A stretch of 64,000 bases of DNA from Burkholderia sp. WSM2232 (lineage in GTDB: Bacteria > Pseudomonadota > Gammaproteobacteria > Burkholderiales > Burkholderiaceae). Shown one piece after another: positions 36,580-44,841 of this stretch (its first letter is position 1; each line of letters opens with the position of its first letter). Position numbers and translations under genes: made by a program. The notes beneath the pieces were generated by a model that saw nothing but the letters and a program-made list of their open reading frames with translations, was not told where the DNA came from and did no database searches. Location of the stretch: the NCBI RefSeq assembly GCF_000472545.1, contig NZ_AWZV01000023.1, positions 52,160-116,159 of the forward strand, in the 5' to 3' direction.

Positions 36580-36813
36580 CTACAGGAACCTGTCTGGCTT
36601 CGCAACTGCATGGCGAATCGGACGATGAGCCGGGCGCAACAGCAGCTTTTCCCGCATCCTCGCATGCGCCAGCCCCGCCTTGGTCAACGGATGGGATAGC
36701 CTGCTCATGCGCACTATTTCCTTGCGAAGTCGGGGATGAATACACGCTAGTGCGAGAACGAGAAACGAGCCCGGCATCAGTAACAGGCTAACGAGTATCG
36801 CGCTTCTGAACAT
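36580..36813 (-). CDS. Small single-span membrane protein
   Basis: 77 residues: a short N-terminus, one strong membrane helix (about residues 5-25, ILVSLLLMPGSFLVLALAC), then a very basic cytoplasmic-looking tail with many Arg, Lys and His. The ATG at 36813 has GGAGG five bases upstream, and a predicted FNR-type promoter sits 30 bases further (start near 36842). The complete promoter-RBS-ORF arrangement is the reason to call it. I recognise no family; a stress-induced membrane peptide is possible. Confidence 0.6.
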   Translation of the reverse strand: MFRSAILVSLLLMPGSFLVLALACIHPRLRKEIVRMSRLSHPLTKAGLAHARMREKLLLRPAHRPIRHAVAKPDRFL

Positions 36814-36849
36814 ATTGCCTCCGGAACTGTTTGGTTTTGCTCTGAATCG

Positions 36850-36890
36850 AGAATACGTTTCGCTTGCTGTGACCGATTGACGTGCGTCAA
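36850..36890 (-). promoter_or_regulatory. FNR/DNR-type class II promoter of the small membrane gene
   Basis: TTGACGTGCGTCAA (36877-36890) is a perfect palindrome of half-sites with a 4-base spacer, in the TTGAC…GTCAA form preferred by ANR/DNR-type regulators. On the minus strand TATTCT at 36855-36850 is a 4/6 match to a -10 hexamer at the class II distance. Confidence 0.72.
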
Positions 36891-37033
36891 AGCTACGCAA
36901 AGCCCGCTGCAACGGATACGGCGATACCTCGTTGTTTGTGCGCTATTCGCGGTGGAGTTGGAGTGGCTGCCCGGAGCATGAAGTGCCCTGTGCCGCAACC
37001 TTAGATAGCCGCGACGACCGGCGAGCGAGCGGA

Positions 37034-37074
37034 TTGACCCATGTCAGCGGAGACGGTGGCTCGCGCACTAGACT
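37034..37074 (+). promoter_or_regulatory. Candidate FNR/DNR-type promoter, plus strand
   Basis: TTGACCCATGTCAG (37034-37047) matches the half-site pair with one mismatch. TAGACT at 37069-37074 is a 4/6 match to a -10 hexamer at the class II distance. A transcript from about 37082 would lead to the 35-residue protein at 37311. A weaker site, TTGATCTGGCGCAA (37151-37164, two mismatches), lies between. Confidence 0.5.
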
Positions 37075-37310
37075 GCATCACGGGCGTAATCAAGCGGAGC
37101 AGCGCGCACCGGGTCGCGTCCAGCCATCAGCTACTACCACTCGTTGATTTTTGATCTGGCGCAAGTGGGTGCGGCAGGGCACCACAGGTAGACCACCGCT
37201 TGCGGGGATACCATGAACGCATCGGTACAGGGCGCAGCAAAATGACGCGGCCAAGTAGAGGATAAAGCAGTTGAGTTCCAGCAATCGATCATATTACTCA
37301 GGAGTATGAA

Positions 37311-37418
37311 ATGTCCGCCACCTCCGTTCTTATCAGCATGGCCCCGATGTGGGGCATTCTGCTCATCGCATCCTGCTCCGCCGCATATCTGGTCTTTTGG
37401 CGCAAGGTAATCAAATAA
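37311..37418 (+). CDS. 35-residue membrane protein
   Basis: The ATG at 37311 follows an AGGAG site eight bases upstream and the frame ends with TAA. The peptide is almost wholly one membrane helix (MAPMWGILLIASCSAAYLVFW) with a basic tail (RKVIK), the look of small subunits or regulators of membrane complexes such as oxidases or transporters. It is too short for standard gene finding. Predicted FNR-type sites upstream suggest low-oxygen expression. No family is recognised. Confidence 0.6.
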   Translation: MSATSVLISMAPMWGILLIASCSAAYLVFWRKVIK

Positions 37419-37559
37419 GCGCCCGCAGATTCGGCTCACGAGTACCAGGTGGGACCCATGTGCTCGCGCAATGGCACGATCTCATGATGGCGTGCAAAGG
37501 AGCAGGGCGTGCAGGAAGCCTTTGCGGAGCAGGAAAACATCAACGACGAAGATTTCGCT

Positions 37560-37720
37560 CTGCACTGGCTGCGACGGCGTCGTTTATTGCTGATGAACTG
37601 GCAGGTCGGTAAGCCGCCGTCGACCGTGAGAACGGCGCCAGTGACATGCCAGGACCCGGGGGCCTGGTTCAACCAGGCTCGACCGATACCGACATGAACC
37701 CGCCAGGCTGAAGTCTGCGA
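37560..37720 (-). pseudogene. Remnant of short-chain dehydrogenase C-terminus
   Basis: On the minus strand the stretch encoding HVTGAVLTVDGG (about 37616-37655) is the conserved C-terminal motif of SDR oxidoreductases (…VTGxxxxVDGG). Nothing upstream in any frame gives the Rossmann motif or the catalytic Tyr-Lys, so most of the gene is lost. Confidence 0.6.
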
Positions 37721-37731
37721 TCGTGTTGCAG

Positions 37732-37999
37732 AGAGCGATATCAGCGTCTGCGGATCGCACGAGGTGATGCATTCCATGTGCTCTCGTCGCGCTTCGAGAG
37801 GGCCGTTGCCGAGGGCGAGTTGCCGGAATCCGTTGACGTGGCGAAGCACGCGAGGTTTCTGCAAACGGTCCAGAGCGATATGGCGATCCAGGCGCGGGAC
37901 GGCGCCAAAAGAGCAGAACCCCAGGTCGTCGCTGAGATGGCGATGGCTGCATGGGATCAGATTGTTCGCCACACGGACAAACTTCCAAAACTTCGTTGA
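37732..37999 (+). pseudogene. Remnant of TetR-family regulator C-terminus
   Basis: The plus-strand frame SSRFERAVAEGELPESVDVA…, ending in EMAMAAWDQIV, is the C-terminal ligand-domain pattern of TetR regulators that accompany SDR genes (RFERAxAEGDLP…). The N-terminal helix-turn-helix is absent. With the SDR tail on the opposite strand it marks a divergent tetR-SDR pair whose shared middle was deleted. Confidence 0.65.
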
Positions 38000-38332
38000 T
38001 GGCCAGCATCAACGATCGCTCCCGGCCCGCCATCAAATATGGCCGGCGAACCTTCCATCTGGAAATTGCGGGAAAGCAAAGCATAAAAAAGCGTTTGTCA
38101 GGGCCTCGCCTGACGGCTTCTAATAATCAGCTTGTCGCGACAGGTTTAAAGCGCTTCGGACTGGGAGCGAGCGTCCATGCTCGCTGCCCGGAACGAGTCG
38201 GCTTGACGCCCGCTAGAAAGTCGCACCGCGAGTCTCCTTCATCAAAGGCAAAGCAATGGCGCTCTGCGCAGTGACGATCAGCTTCTGATTCGCCCCGCCG
38301 CGCGCCGTCTGCACAGCTGACATGGAAATGGC
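38000..38332. other. Intergenic region before the sulfonate operon
   Basis: No gene is seen. GTCAGG (38098-38103) and CCTGAC (38110-38115) form a short hairpin; on the minus strand it is followed within ten bases by a T6 run (complement of AAAAAA near 38087), so it may be a weak minus-strand terminator of a lost gene. The ssu promoter should lie within the last 200 bases. Confidence 0.35.
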
Positions 38333-39172
38333 ATGGCCGACCTGACTTCTACCCGCAGCCGCTATGTCGCGGCCCAACCAACCCGCACGGGCATTCCCAC
38401 GGCGACGCTGTACAGCTGGCTTTCGTGGATGATCCCGGCCGCCGTTGTGCTGCTCTGGGAAGCTGCGGCCCGCCTTGGGCTCATTGCACCGCAAGTGCTG
38501 CCTGCCCCAAGCAGCGTCCTGGAAACGGCGCTTAACCTGGCCCGTAACGGCGAGCTCTTCGTTCATCTCGGCGTCTCGCTGCTGCGTGCCGCGGGCGGGT
38601 TTGTCATCGGCGGAACGCTCGGCCTTGCACTAGGCATCCTCGTCGGTTTTTCGCCGCTCGCGCAGGCGCTTCTCGATCGCCCGATCCAGATGGTGCGCGC
38701 GGTTCCGTTCCTCGCGATGCTGCCGCTCGTGATCGTGTGGTTCGGAGTCGGCGAAACCGCAAAAATTTTCCTGGTCGTGCTGGCGGTGTTCTTCCCGATT
38801 TATATCAATACGATGCTCGGCATTCGCCAGCTTGACCCGAAGCTATTGGAGCTGGCGCGTGTCGTCGGGCTCGAGCGGACGGCGACCGTGCGGCGAATCA
38901 TTCTTCCGGGAGCAATGCCGTCGATCCTCACAGGCGTGCGCTATGCGCTCGCGCATGCGTGGCTCGCCCTGGTCATCGCCGAAACGCTCGCCACCACGAA
39001 AGGTATCGGCTTCCTGGCGATGGACGCGCGCGAATTTCTCAACACGAACGTGATCGTTCTGACCATGATCGTCTACGCGATCATCGGTGTCGTGGCGGAC
39101 GCGCTCGTGCGCCTGCTGGAAACCCGCTTCCTCTCGTGGCATGCGAACTACGCGAAAGGAGCACGCAAGTGA
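38333..39172 (+). CDS. ssuC: Aliphatic sulfonate-type ABC permease
   Basis: 279 residues with six membrane helices. The EAA loop is clear (LELARVVGLERTATVRRIILPGAMPSILTGVRYALAHAW), which is the contact site for the ATPase. It matches the SsuC/TauC branch of BPD permeases. First gene of a permease-ATPase-binding protein-oxidase operon; it overlaps the ATPase gene by four bases. The substrate is a sulfonate or related organosulfur compound by family and by the neighbouring monooxygenases. Confidence 0.88.
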   Translation: MADLTSTRSRYVAAQPTRTGIPTATLYSWLSWMIPAAVVLLWEAAARLGLIAPQVLPAPSSVLETALNLARNGELFVHLGVSLLRAAGGFVIGGTLGLALGILVGFSPLAQALLDRPIQMVRAVPFLAMLPLVIVWFGVGETAKIFLVVLAVFFPIYINTMLGIRQLDPKLLELARVVGLERTATVRRIILPGAMPSILTGVRYALAHAWLALVIAETLATTKGIGFLAMDAREFLNTNVIVLTMIVYAIIGVVADALVRLLETRFLSWHANYAKGARK

Positions 39173-39909
39173 GCCAAAGCATCGCCACCGGCCGCGATCA
39201 TTTCGCCGCAGATCCGGTCAACGTCAGCGCCGGCGCACACACATTAGCCGTAGCGGTCCGTGGATTGCAGCGGCGCTATGGCAGCCGCGTCGTGATCGAC
39301 TCACTGGATCTCGACATCCACAAGGGTGAATTCGTCGCGCTGCTCGGTGAGAGCGGCTGCGGCAAGACGACGTTACTGCGCGCGCTTGCGGGACTCGATC
39401 TGCCCGACGCGGGGACCATCCGCGCGCCGGAGCGCCCGTCGGTGGTATTTCAGGAGCATCGTCTGTTGCCTTGGGCGACGCTGTGGGAAAACGTCTCGCT
39501 GGGTCACGAGAAAACGATTGACCGCCGCGGCGCCGCGCTTGCGCTCGCCGAGGTCGGACTTGCCGGCCGCGAAGACGACTGGCCGCGCAACCTCTCAGGC
39601 GGTCAGGCTCAGCGGGTAGCGCTCGCACGGGCGCTCGTTCCGGAGCCGGCGCTGCTCCTGCTCGATGAGCCGTTCGCCGCGCTCGACGCGCTGACTCGCA
39701 TCAAGATGCACGGACTCGTCAAGGAACTCGTCGCGCTGCACCAGCCCGGCGTGCTGATTGTCACGCACGACGTCGACGAAGCGCTGACCCTCGCCGACCG
39801 GATTCTCGTGATGCGCGCCGGCCGCATTGCGGCATCCTTCCGGCCGAAAGAGCAGGCCGGCGAGCTGCGTCCCATTCTGCTCGACGAACTGGGCGTGCGT
39901 TCTCACTAA
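39169..39909 (+). CDS. ssuB: Sulfonate-type ABC transporter ATPase
   Basis: 246 residues. Walker A GESGCGKTT, the Q-loop in VVFQEHRLLPW, signature LSGGQAQR, Walker B LLLLDEP and switch His in VTHDVDEA are all present. The GTG start at 39169 overlaps the ssuC stop and follows AAGGAG; the first 25 residues are a non-conserved lead-in. EHRLLPW is typical of the SsuB/TauB group. Confidence 0.9.
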   Translation: MSQSIATGRDHFAADPVNVSAGAHTLAVAVRGLQRRYGSRVVIDSLDLDIHKGEFVALLGESGCGKTTLLRALAGLDLPDAGTIRAPERPSVVFQEHRLLPWATLWENVSLGHEKTIDRRGAALALAEVGLAGREDDWPRNLSGGQAQRVALARALVPEPALLLLDEPFAALDALTRIKMHGLVKELVALHQPGVLIVTHDVDEALTLADRILVMRAGRIAASFRPKEQAGELRPILLDELGVRSH

Positions 39910-39942
39910 CCCATATCGCCATCAATCGAAGGACCCAAAAGC

Positions 39943-40947
39943 ATGACTGATTCATTGTTGAGCCGCCGCCAGCTGTTGCGCGCGGCGGGCGGCCTGCTGG
40001 CAGGCGTCGCTGCCGCAGGGCTCTTTCCTGTTCACGCAGCCGAGCCGCGCAAGCTGACGCGCAACACCGACACGGTACGCGTTGGCTGGGGCTATGGCAG
40101 CCTGCCCGACATCGCGAAGCAACGCGGCGTGTTCGAAAAGACGCTCGCGGCCAAGGGCATCAAGGTCGAATGGATCGGCCCGTTCCCGAACCATGCGCCG
40201 TCCATTCAGGCCGTCGTCGGCGGCAGCGCGGACTTCGGCTTCTGGGGCTCGACCACACCGGCACTTGCAGCGATGCTGGCCGGCTCGCCGATCGTCTTCA
40301 ACGCGTTCGACATCTATTCGCCGCGCTCCACTTCGATCATCGTGAAGAAGACGAGCGGCATCAACTCGGTTGCGGATCTTGCGGGCCGCAAGGTCGCCGT
40401 GAACCGCTCGGGACTTGGCGAATTCCTGCTGATCGCGGCGCTGGAGAAACATCGCGTCGAGCGTGACAAGGTGCAGTTCGTTTATCTGAATCCCCCCGAT
40501 GCCGCGCCGGCTTTTGCCCAGGGCAGGGTGGACGCGTGGTCGATGTGGTCGCCCGGCGTGGACATTGCGCGCTTCTCGAACGACGCGAAGGACATCTTCA
40601 ACGAAGGCCGCGACCTGGACTTTTTGATCGACTACAGTTCGCTGGTGACGCGCCGCAAGTTCACCGAAGAAAACTCGGAGCTGATTCGCGCGGTAATCGA
40701 CGCATATCACGTGGAAGGCGCGTGGCAATCGGCACACTCGGCCGAAGCGGAGCAACTTGTGCAGCGCGAGGGCAAATATCCGGATCAGGTGCGTGACTAT
40801 CTGGCGAGTCTCAAGCGTGTGAACCAGTTTCACGAAGCCGACGACGCCGCCTTCATCGCGCAGTTTCAGCGCGCCGCCGACTGGCTCGCGGAGCGCAAGA
40901 TCATCAACTCGCGCATCAAGGTCGCTGACTACAGCATCAGAGTTTGA
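39943..40947 (+). CDS. ssuA: Sulfonate-type periplasmic binding protein
   Basis: 334 residues, NMT1/SsuA fold (VRVGWGYGSLPDIAKQRGVFEKTL…, VGGSADFGFWGSTTPALAAMLAG). The N-terminus has twin arginines in SRRQLLRAAGG before the hydrophobic core and an AxA-like cleavage site (VHAAE), so export may use the Tat route, which is uncommon but known for this family. The GAAGGA site precedes the ATG. It stands 33 bases after the ATPase gene. Confidence 0.9.
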   Translation: MTDSLLSRRQLLRAAGGLLAGVAAAGLFPVHAAEPRKLTRNTDTVRVGWGYGSLPDIAKQRGVFEKTLAAKGIKVEWIGPFPNHAPSIQAVVGGSADFGFWGSTTPALAAMLAGSPIVFNAFDIYSPRSTSIIVKKTSGINSVADLAGRKVAVNRSGLGEFLLIAALEKHRVERDKVQFVYLNPPDAAPAFAQGRVDAWSMWSPGVDIARFSNDAKDIFNEGRDLDFLIDYSSLVTRRKFTEENSELIRAVIDAYHVEGAWQSAHSAEAEQLVQREGKYPDQVRDYLASLKRVNQFHEADDAAFIAQFQRAADWLAERKIINSRIKVADYSIRV

Positions 40948-40961
40948 ACCCGGGCGCCCGC

Positions 40962-42206
40962 ATGACTGATACCAATAGCAGCAAGGACGCGAGCCGCGCG
41001 CAGGGCATCTCGCCGTTGACCGTCTCACTCGGCTTCGCGAAGACTATCGCCGATATTGCGGCGACCGCGGCGGCGCGCGAACGGGAGCATCGCTTACCGC
41101 ACGATGAGATTGCGGAGTTGAAGGCGCTCGGTTTCGGCGCGCTGCGCCTGTCGCCGGAGCAGGGTGGGCACGGCGTGTCGCTTGGCGATCTGTTCGTCGT
41201 CGCTCGCGACCTGGCGGCGGCGGATTCGAACATTGCGCATGCGTTCCGCAATCATTTGTGGCAGGTCGAGACGGCGCTAAGGAAGAGGGATCATCCGTTC
41301 CACGCGCACGTGCTGAGGCTTGCCGCACAGAGAAAGACCGTTGGCTTGAGCTTTACCGAGAGCGATGTAACGGCGGCCGGGGCGCGCCCGACGAAGGTGA
41401 TGGCCCGACTCGAATGGGATGCTTCTCGCGACGTGTACGTCGGTTCGGGAGACAAGGTCTACGCGACAGGCAACCTCTACAACGACGCCTTTATCGGCTC
41501 GGCGGTGGAGAGCCGTATGGAGCGAACTGTGCAATACGTGCTGGAGCGGGGCGCGGGCGTTAGCAACGACGACGACTGGAATGGGTTCGGCCAACGGCTG
41601 ACCGGCTCGGGCACGGCCCGCTTTCGGGACGTCACCGTGCCCGCGGCGCACCTGTACCCCCTCGATCCTCCACGACCGGACGAGGCCGCGCCCTGGGGCT
41701 TCACGTTCCATCAGGTCTATCTGACCAACTGCATTGCGGGCATCGTGCGCCGGGTCGCGCTGGATGCCGTCGAAGTGTTGCGCACGCGCAGCCGCAATTT
41801 CTATCACGGCGAAGCAGCGCATCCCGCCGACGAACCCGTGCTTCAGTCGCAACTTGGGCGCATTCGCGCCTATGCGGCAAGCGTGGAAGCTACCGCTGAC
41901 CGCGCGGTCGCTGCGCTCCAGCGAGCGTGGGACGCTTACGGTACAAGCGGCGAATATGAAGCCACGCTTGCTGCCACGCTCGCGGCGTCGGAAGCCAAAG
42001 TCGTCATCGACGACCTCGCTCCGCAAATAGCAAGCTGGCTGATCGATCTGGGCTCGGGCTCGGTTGTCTCGCGTTTCGGCGCACTCGACCGGCACTGGCG
42101 CAATATCAAGGTGATTGCATCGCACAATCCGCGGCTATATAAGGAGCGTCTGCTCGGACAGCATCTGCTGACAGGTCAGTTGCCGCCGACCGGCGCGTTC
42201 TTTTAG
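40962..42206 (+). CDS. Acyl-CoA dehydrogenase-fold flavin monooxygenase, SfnB/DszC-like
   Basis: 414 residues with the ACAD three-domain order: helical N-terminus (REREHRLPHDEIAELKALGFGALRLSPEQGG), the middle beta-domain (VGLSFTESDVTAAGARPT), and a C-terminal helical bundle. The acidic catalytic base of true acyl-CoA dehydrogenases is not evident. Members next to sulfur uptake genes (SfnB, DszC) use reduced flavin and oxygen on sulfones, thiophenes or sulfonates. Position 15 bases after ssuA supports a role in releasing sulfur from the imported compound. It ends 47 bases from the convergent LLM monooxygenase. Confidence 0.82.
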   Translation: MTDTNSSKDASRAQGISPLTVSLGFAKTIADIAATAAAREREHRLPHDEIAELKALGFGALRLSPEQGGHGVSLGDLFVVARDLAAADSNIAHAFRNHLWQVETALRKRDHPFHAHVLRLAAQRKTVGLSFTESDVTAAGARPTKVMARLEWDASRDVYVGSGDKVYATGNLYNDAFIGSAVESRMERTVQYVLERGAGVSNDDDWNGFGQRLTGSGTARFRDVTVPAAHLYPLDPPRPDEAAPWGFTFHQVYLTNCIAGIVRRVALDAVEVLRTRSRNFYHGEAAHPADEPVLQSQLGRIRAYAASVEATADRAVAALQRAWDAYGTSGEYEATLAATLAASEAKVVIDDLAPQIASWLIDLGSGSVVSRFGALDRHWRNIKVIASHNPRLYKERLLGQHLLTGQLPPTGAFF

Positions 42207-42252
42207 ACCCGCCCGGTCTTCGCTTGCGACTCGGGTGCGATGACCCGAGCGC

Positions 42253-43308
42253 TCAGCCAAGCAGACGACGCACGCGCGGCATGACTTCCTCGGCAAAAAC
42301 GGACATGTCCGCCTCGAAAGGCTGGAACTGCAGCATGAACAGTTCGATGCCGGCACGGTGGAAGTCGACGACGCGTCGAGCGACCGTGTCGTAGTCGCCA
42401 ACGAGCCCCGCAGCCGTGCCGCCGTTCGAACCGACGCGAGGTGAGCGCGCGAACGTTTGGTGCATGACTGCATTCGGATCGGTGTTGGCCTTTTGCCGCT
42501 CGCGCAGCGGCTTGTCGAGCTCCGCAAGCGCAAACAGGTGATCGAGGTGAGCATCGGCGAGGGCCTGCGTCTGCCGCGCGATCACGAAGGCCGACAGGCC
42601 GAAGCGCAACGCATCCTGGTGAGGAGGCCGCGCACGCGACGAGACATCCGCTATGAGGCGCGCCACGTCGTCGTGCGGTTGCCCGTTGATGAACCACACG
42701 TCGCCATGAGCCGCCACGAGCGAGCGCGCCGGCTCCGACTCGCCGCCGACATAAATGCGCGGCCGCGCGCGGAACGGATCGGCCGGACGCAACTGATAAT
42801 CGTCGATGCGGAAGTTGTCTCCGCGATGGGTGACGGATTCGCCGCGCAACAATGCGTCCACGACCGAGATCCATTCGCGGCCGTATGCATAGCGCTCGTC
42901 GTGTTCGGCAAAGCCAATGCCGGCCCGTTCAAGCTCCGGACGATTCCACGCGTTGACGAGGTTGATCGCGAAACGTCCGCCGCTAATGTGTTCTATCTGC
43001 TGCGCCATTTTCGCGAGCACGACCGGATGGTAGAGATACGGCTTGATCGCGGCGATGATCTCGATGCGCGACGTCAGTGCCGCCAACGCGGCCGACGCGG
43101 TCCACGCTTCAAGTTGATCGAGCGAAGGGTCATGCGGATTGACGGTGTGCTGGGCGACAAGCACAGAGTCGTAGCCGAGCCGCTCCGCTTCGAGCACCAG
43201 GGCCTTGTTGCGCGCCCACGAAGCGTCGTACGGTTCCGCGGGATCCTGCAGCGCCGCACGGCTTCCATGTACGAGCGCCCAAACGCCGAAGCGGGGAGGG
43301 TTAGACAT
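42253..43308 (-). CDS. LLM-class flavin-dependent monooxygenase (SsuD-like)
   Basis: 351 residues, bacterial luciferase-like TIM barrel (FGVWALVHGSR…, YDSVLVAQHTVNPHDPSLDQLEAWTASAALAALTSRIEIIAAIKPYLYHPVVLAKMAQQIEHISGGRFAINLVNAWN). That run matches alkanesulfonate monooxygenases, which oxidise sulfonates to aldehyde and sulfite using FMNH2. It is convergent with the ssu operon and probably handles the same or a related substrate. No dedicated flavin reductase gene is in view. Start at 43308 by homology. Confidence 0.87.
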   Translation of the reverse strand: MSNPPRFGVWALVHGSRAALQDPAEPYDASWARNKALVLEAERLGYDSVLVAQHTVNPHDPSLDQLEAWTASAALAALTSRIEIIAAIKPYLYHPVVLAKMAQQIEHISGGRFAINLVNAWNRPELERAGIGFAEHDERYAYGREWISVVDALLRGESVTHRGDNFRIDDYQLRPADPFRARPRIYVGGESEPARSLVAAHGDVWFINGQPHDDVARLIADVSSRARPPHQDALRFGLSAFVIARQTQALADAHLDHLFALAELDKPLRERQKANTDPNAVMHQTFARSPRVGSNGGTAAGLVGDYDTVARRVVDFHRAGIELFMLQFQPFEADMSVFAEEVMPRVRRLLG

Positions 43309-43583
43309 CGCCTGTGACTCCGGAGACAAAGTGGGGAAGCTGTCTATGCTAACGCGCGCCCGCTGATGGCTTTCGAACTTCTGACGATATGCAATTGCCG
43401 CATTGGCATTTAGGTGCGGAGCCGCGACCCAACGGATGGCGCACCGTTTTGCGCAAAACTGATTTCGACGTTCGGTACTTCTGGCGTGAACGCTCCGCGC
43501 CTACAGTCAGGTCAGCCTTCGGACGCGGCACTCTCCACCAGAATGGACCCGCACGAAGCTTCTAACCGCCGAAAGGAGCAAAC

Positions 43584-44528
43584 ATGCTGACCAGAACATC
43601 TTCCGCGCTTCTCGCCGAACCCGACATGGCGACCGAAGACGCACAGTATTTCGAATACACGGCATCGGCGAATGCGATTGGCTCGAAACTTATCTCACGC
43701 GTGCCGTTCCGCAATTTCCCGTCTGCGCTCTATGCCGACGGCGCGACCCGGGTCGTGCCGCTCGACCTGTCCGCCGAACTCGGGTGTCCCGGCCCCGCGA
43801 CCGGTCCTGGTTTGAGCGCGAGCTTCCTGCGTATCGTGGCGGGCGAAGCCTTGACGCTCGATCCCAACGCGACCTCCCAGGTCTGCTACGTGATCGGCGG
43901 AGCCGGCAGCGTGAAGCAGGGCGCAACGCACTTTCCGTTTGCGCAGGGCGATTTCTTTACGCTTCCGGGCGGCGCTGCTGCTGTGCTTTCCGCGGATACG
44001 ACCGCGACGCTGTATTACGTCAATGATGCGCCGCTGCTGACCTATCTCGGTACAACCCAAGTACAGCCGCGCTTTGCGCCAACCCGCTATCCGGCCGCTC
44101 GCGCGCAGGCAGAATTGCGCAAAGTCGCGGAGCAAAGCAACGCGGGCCGCCGCAATCGCATCAGCGTGCTGATGGGCAACGCCCAGTTCCCGCAGACGCG
44201 CACGGTCACGCACGTGCTGTGGGCAATGTTCGGCATCGTGCCGCCGAATTCCGTGCAGAAGCCGCATCGACACCAATCGATTGCGCTCGACTTCATCGCC
44301 GACGGCGGGCCAGGCGTCTATACACTGGTCGGCACCGAACTCGACGCGCAGGGCGATATCGTGAATCCGACTCGTGTCGATTGGGAAGCGGGTATGGCGT
44401 TCGTCACGCCCCCTGGATACTGGCACGCGCATTTCAATGAAACAAACGACAACGCGTATGTCATTCCAATCCAGGACGCTGGCTTGCAGACGTATCTGCG
44501 CACGCTGGACATCCGCTTCGCTCGCTAA
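43584..44528 (+). CDS. Bicupin domain protein
   Basis: 314 residues with two cupin barrels: a first (about 80-150) with degraded metal ligands and a second (about 215-300) with HRHQSIALDF and HAHFNE, which can bind a metal. The layout resembles gentisate 1,2-dioxygenase-like proteins, but the first-domain ligands are missing, so ring cleavage is not assured. AAAGGAG precedes the ATG. It is divergent from the LLM monooxygenase across 275 bases and may belong to the same organosulfur module. Confidence 0.75.
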   Translation: MLTRTSSALLAEPDMATEDAQYFEYTASANAIGSKLISRVPFRNFPSALYADGATRVVPLDLSAELGCPGPATGPGLSASFLRIVAGEALTLDPNATSQVCYVIGGAGSVKQGATHFPFAQGDFFTLPGGAAAVLSADTTATLYYVNDAPLLTYLGTTQVQPRFAPTRYPAARAQAELRKVAEQSNAGRRNRISVLMGNAQFPQTRTVTHVLWAMFGIVPPNSVQKPHRHQSIALDFIADGGPGVYTLVGTELDAQGDIVNPTRVDWEAGMAFVTPPGYWHAHFNETNDNAYVIPIQDAGLQTYLRTLDIRFAR

Positions 44529-44529
44529 G

Positions 44530-44810
44530 GCACACGTGGTGGTGCGAGCCCGTCGTCCCAGTGCGGCGGCTCGCCGAGTGCTTCGGCGCAGAAGTCCACG
44601 AAGGCACGCACTTTCGACGAAACTGCCTTCCTGGGCCGATACGCCGCCCAGACCGCGGGGGCGGCTCGTCCGGTGCGCGCCTCGCATTCCGGCAACGCCG
44701 GCTGCAAGCGTCCGGGGCACAGGTCGGCGGCAAGCCAGCCACGTCGGCAGCAGTGCAATGGCGCAACCGGCCACGCAATCTCGAATGAAACATGGCGGCA
44801 GGCGCGCAAG
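44530..44810 (-). pseudogene. lysR-type regulator remnant, truncated and frameshifted
   Basis: Two minus-strand frames together spell the C-terminus of a LysR regulator. GCAIALLPTWLA lies in one frame (upstream part, near 44730-44765) and continues in another with GRLQPALPE…AAYRPRKAVSSKVRAFVDFCAEAL. The switch needs a frameshift near 44735. The helix-turn-helix half is absent. Confidence 0.75.
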
Positions 44811-44841
44811 CGCGGAACGCCACTACACGTTCAGTTTCCTA

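Noticed and set aside
37271..37284. FNR-like TTGAGTTCCAGCAA before the 35-residue gene
   Set aside because: Two mismatches, and only 26 bases from the start codon, too close for a class II activator site.
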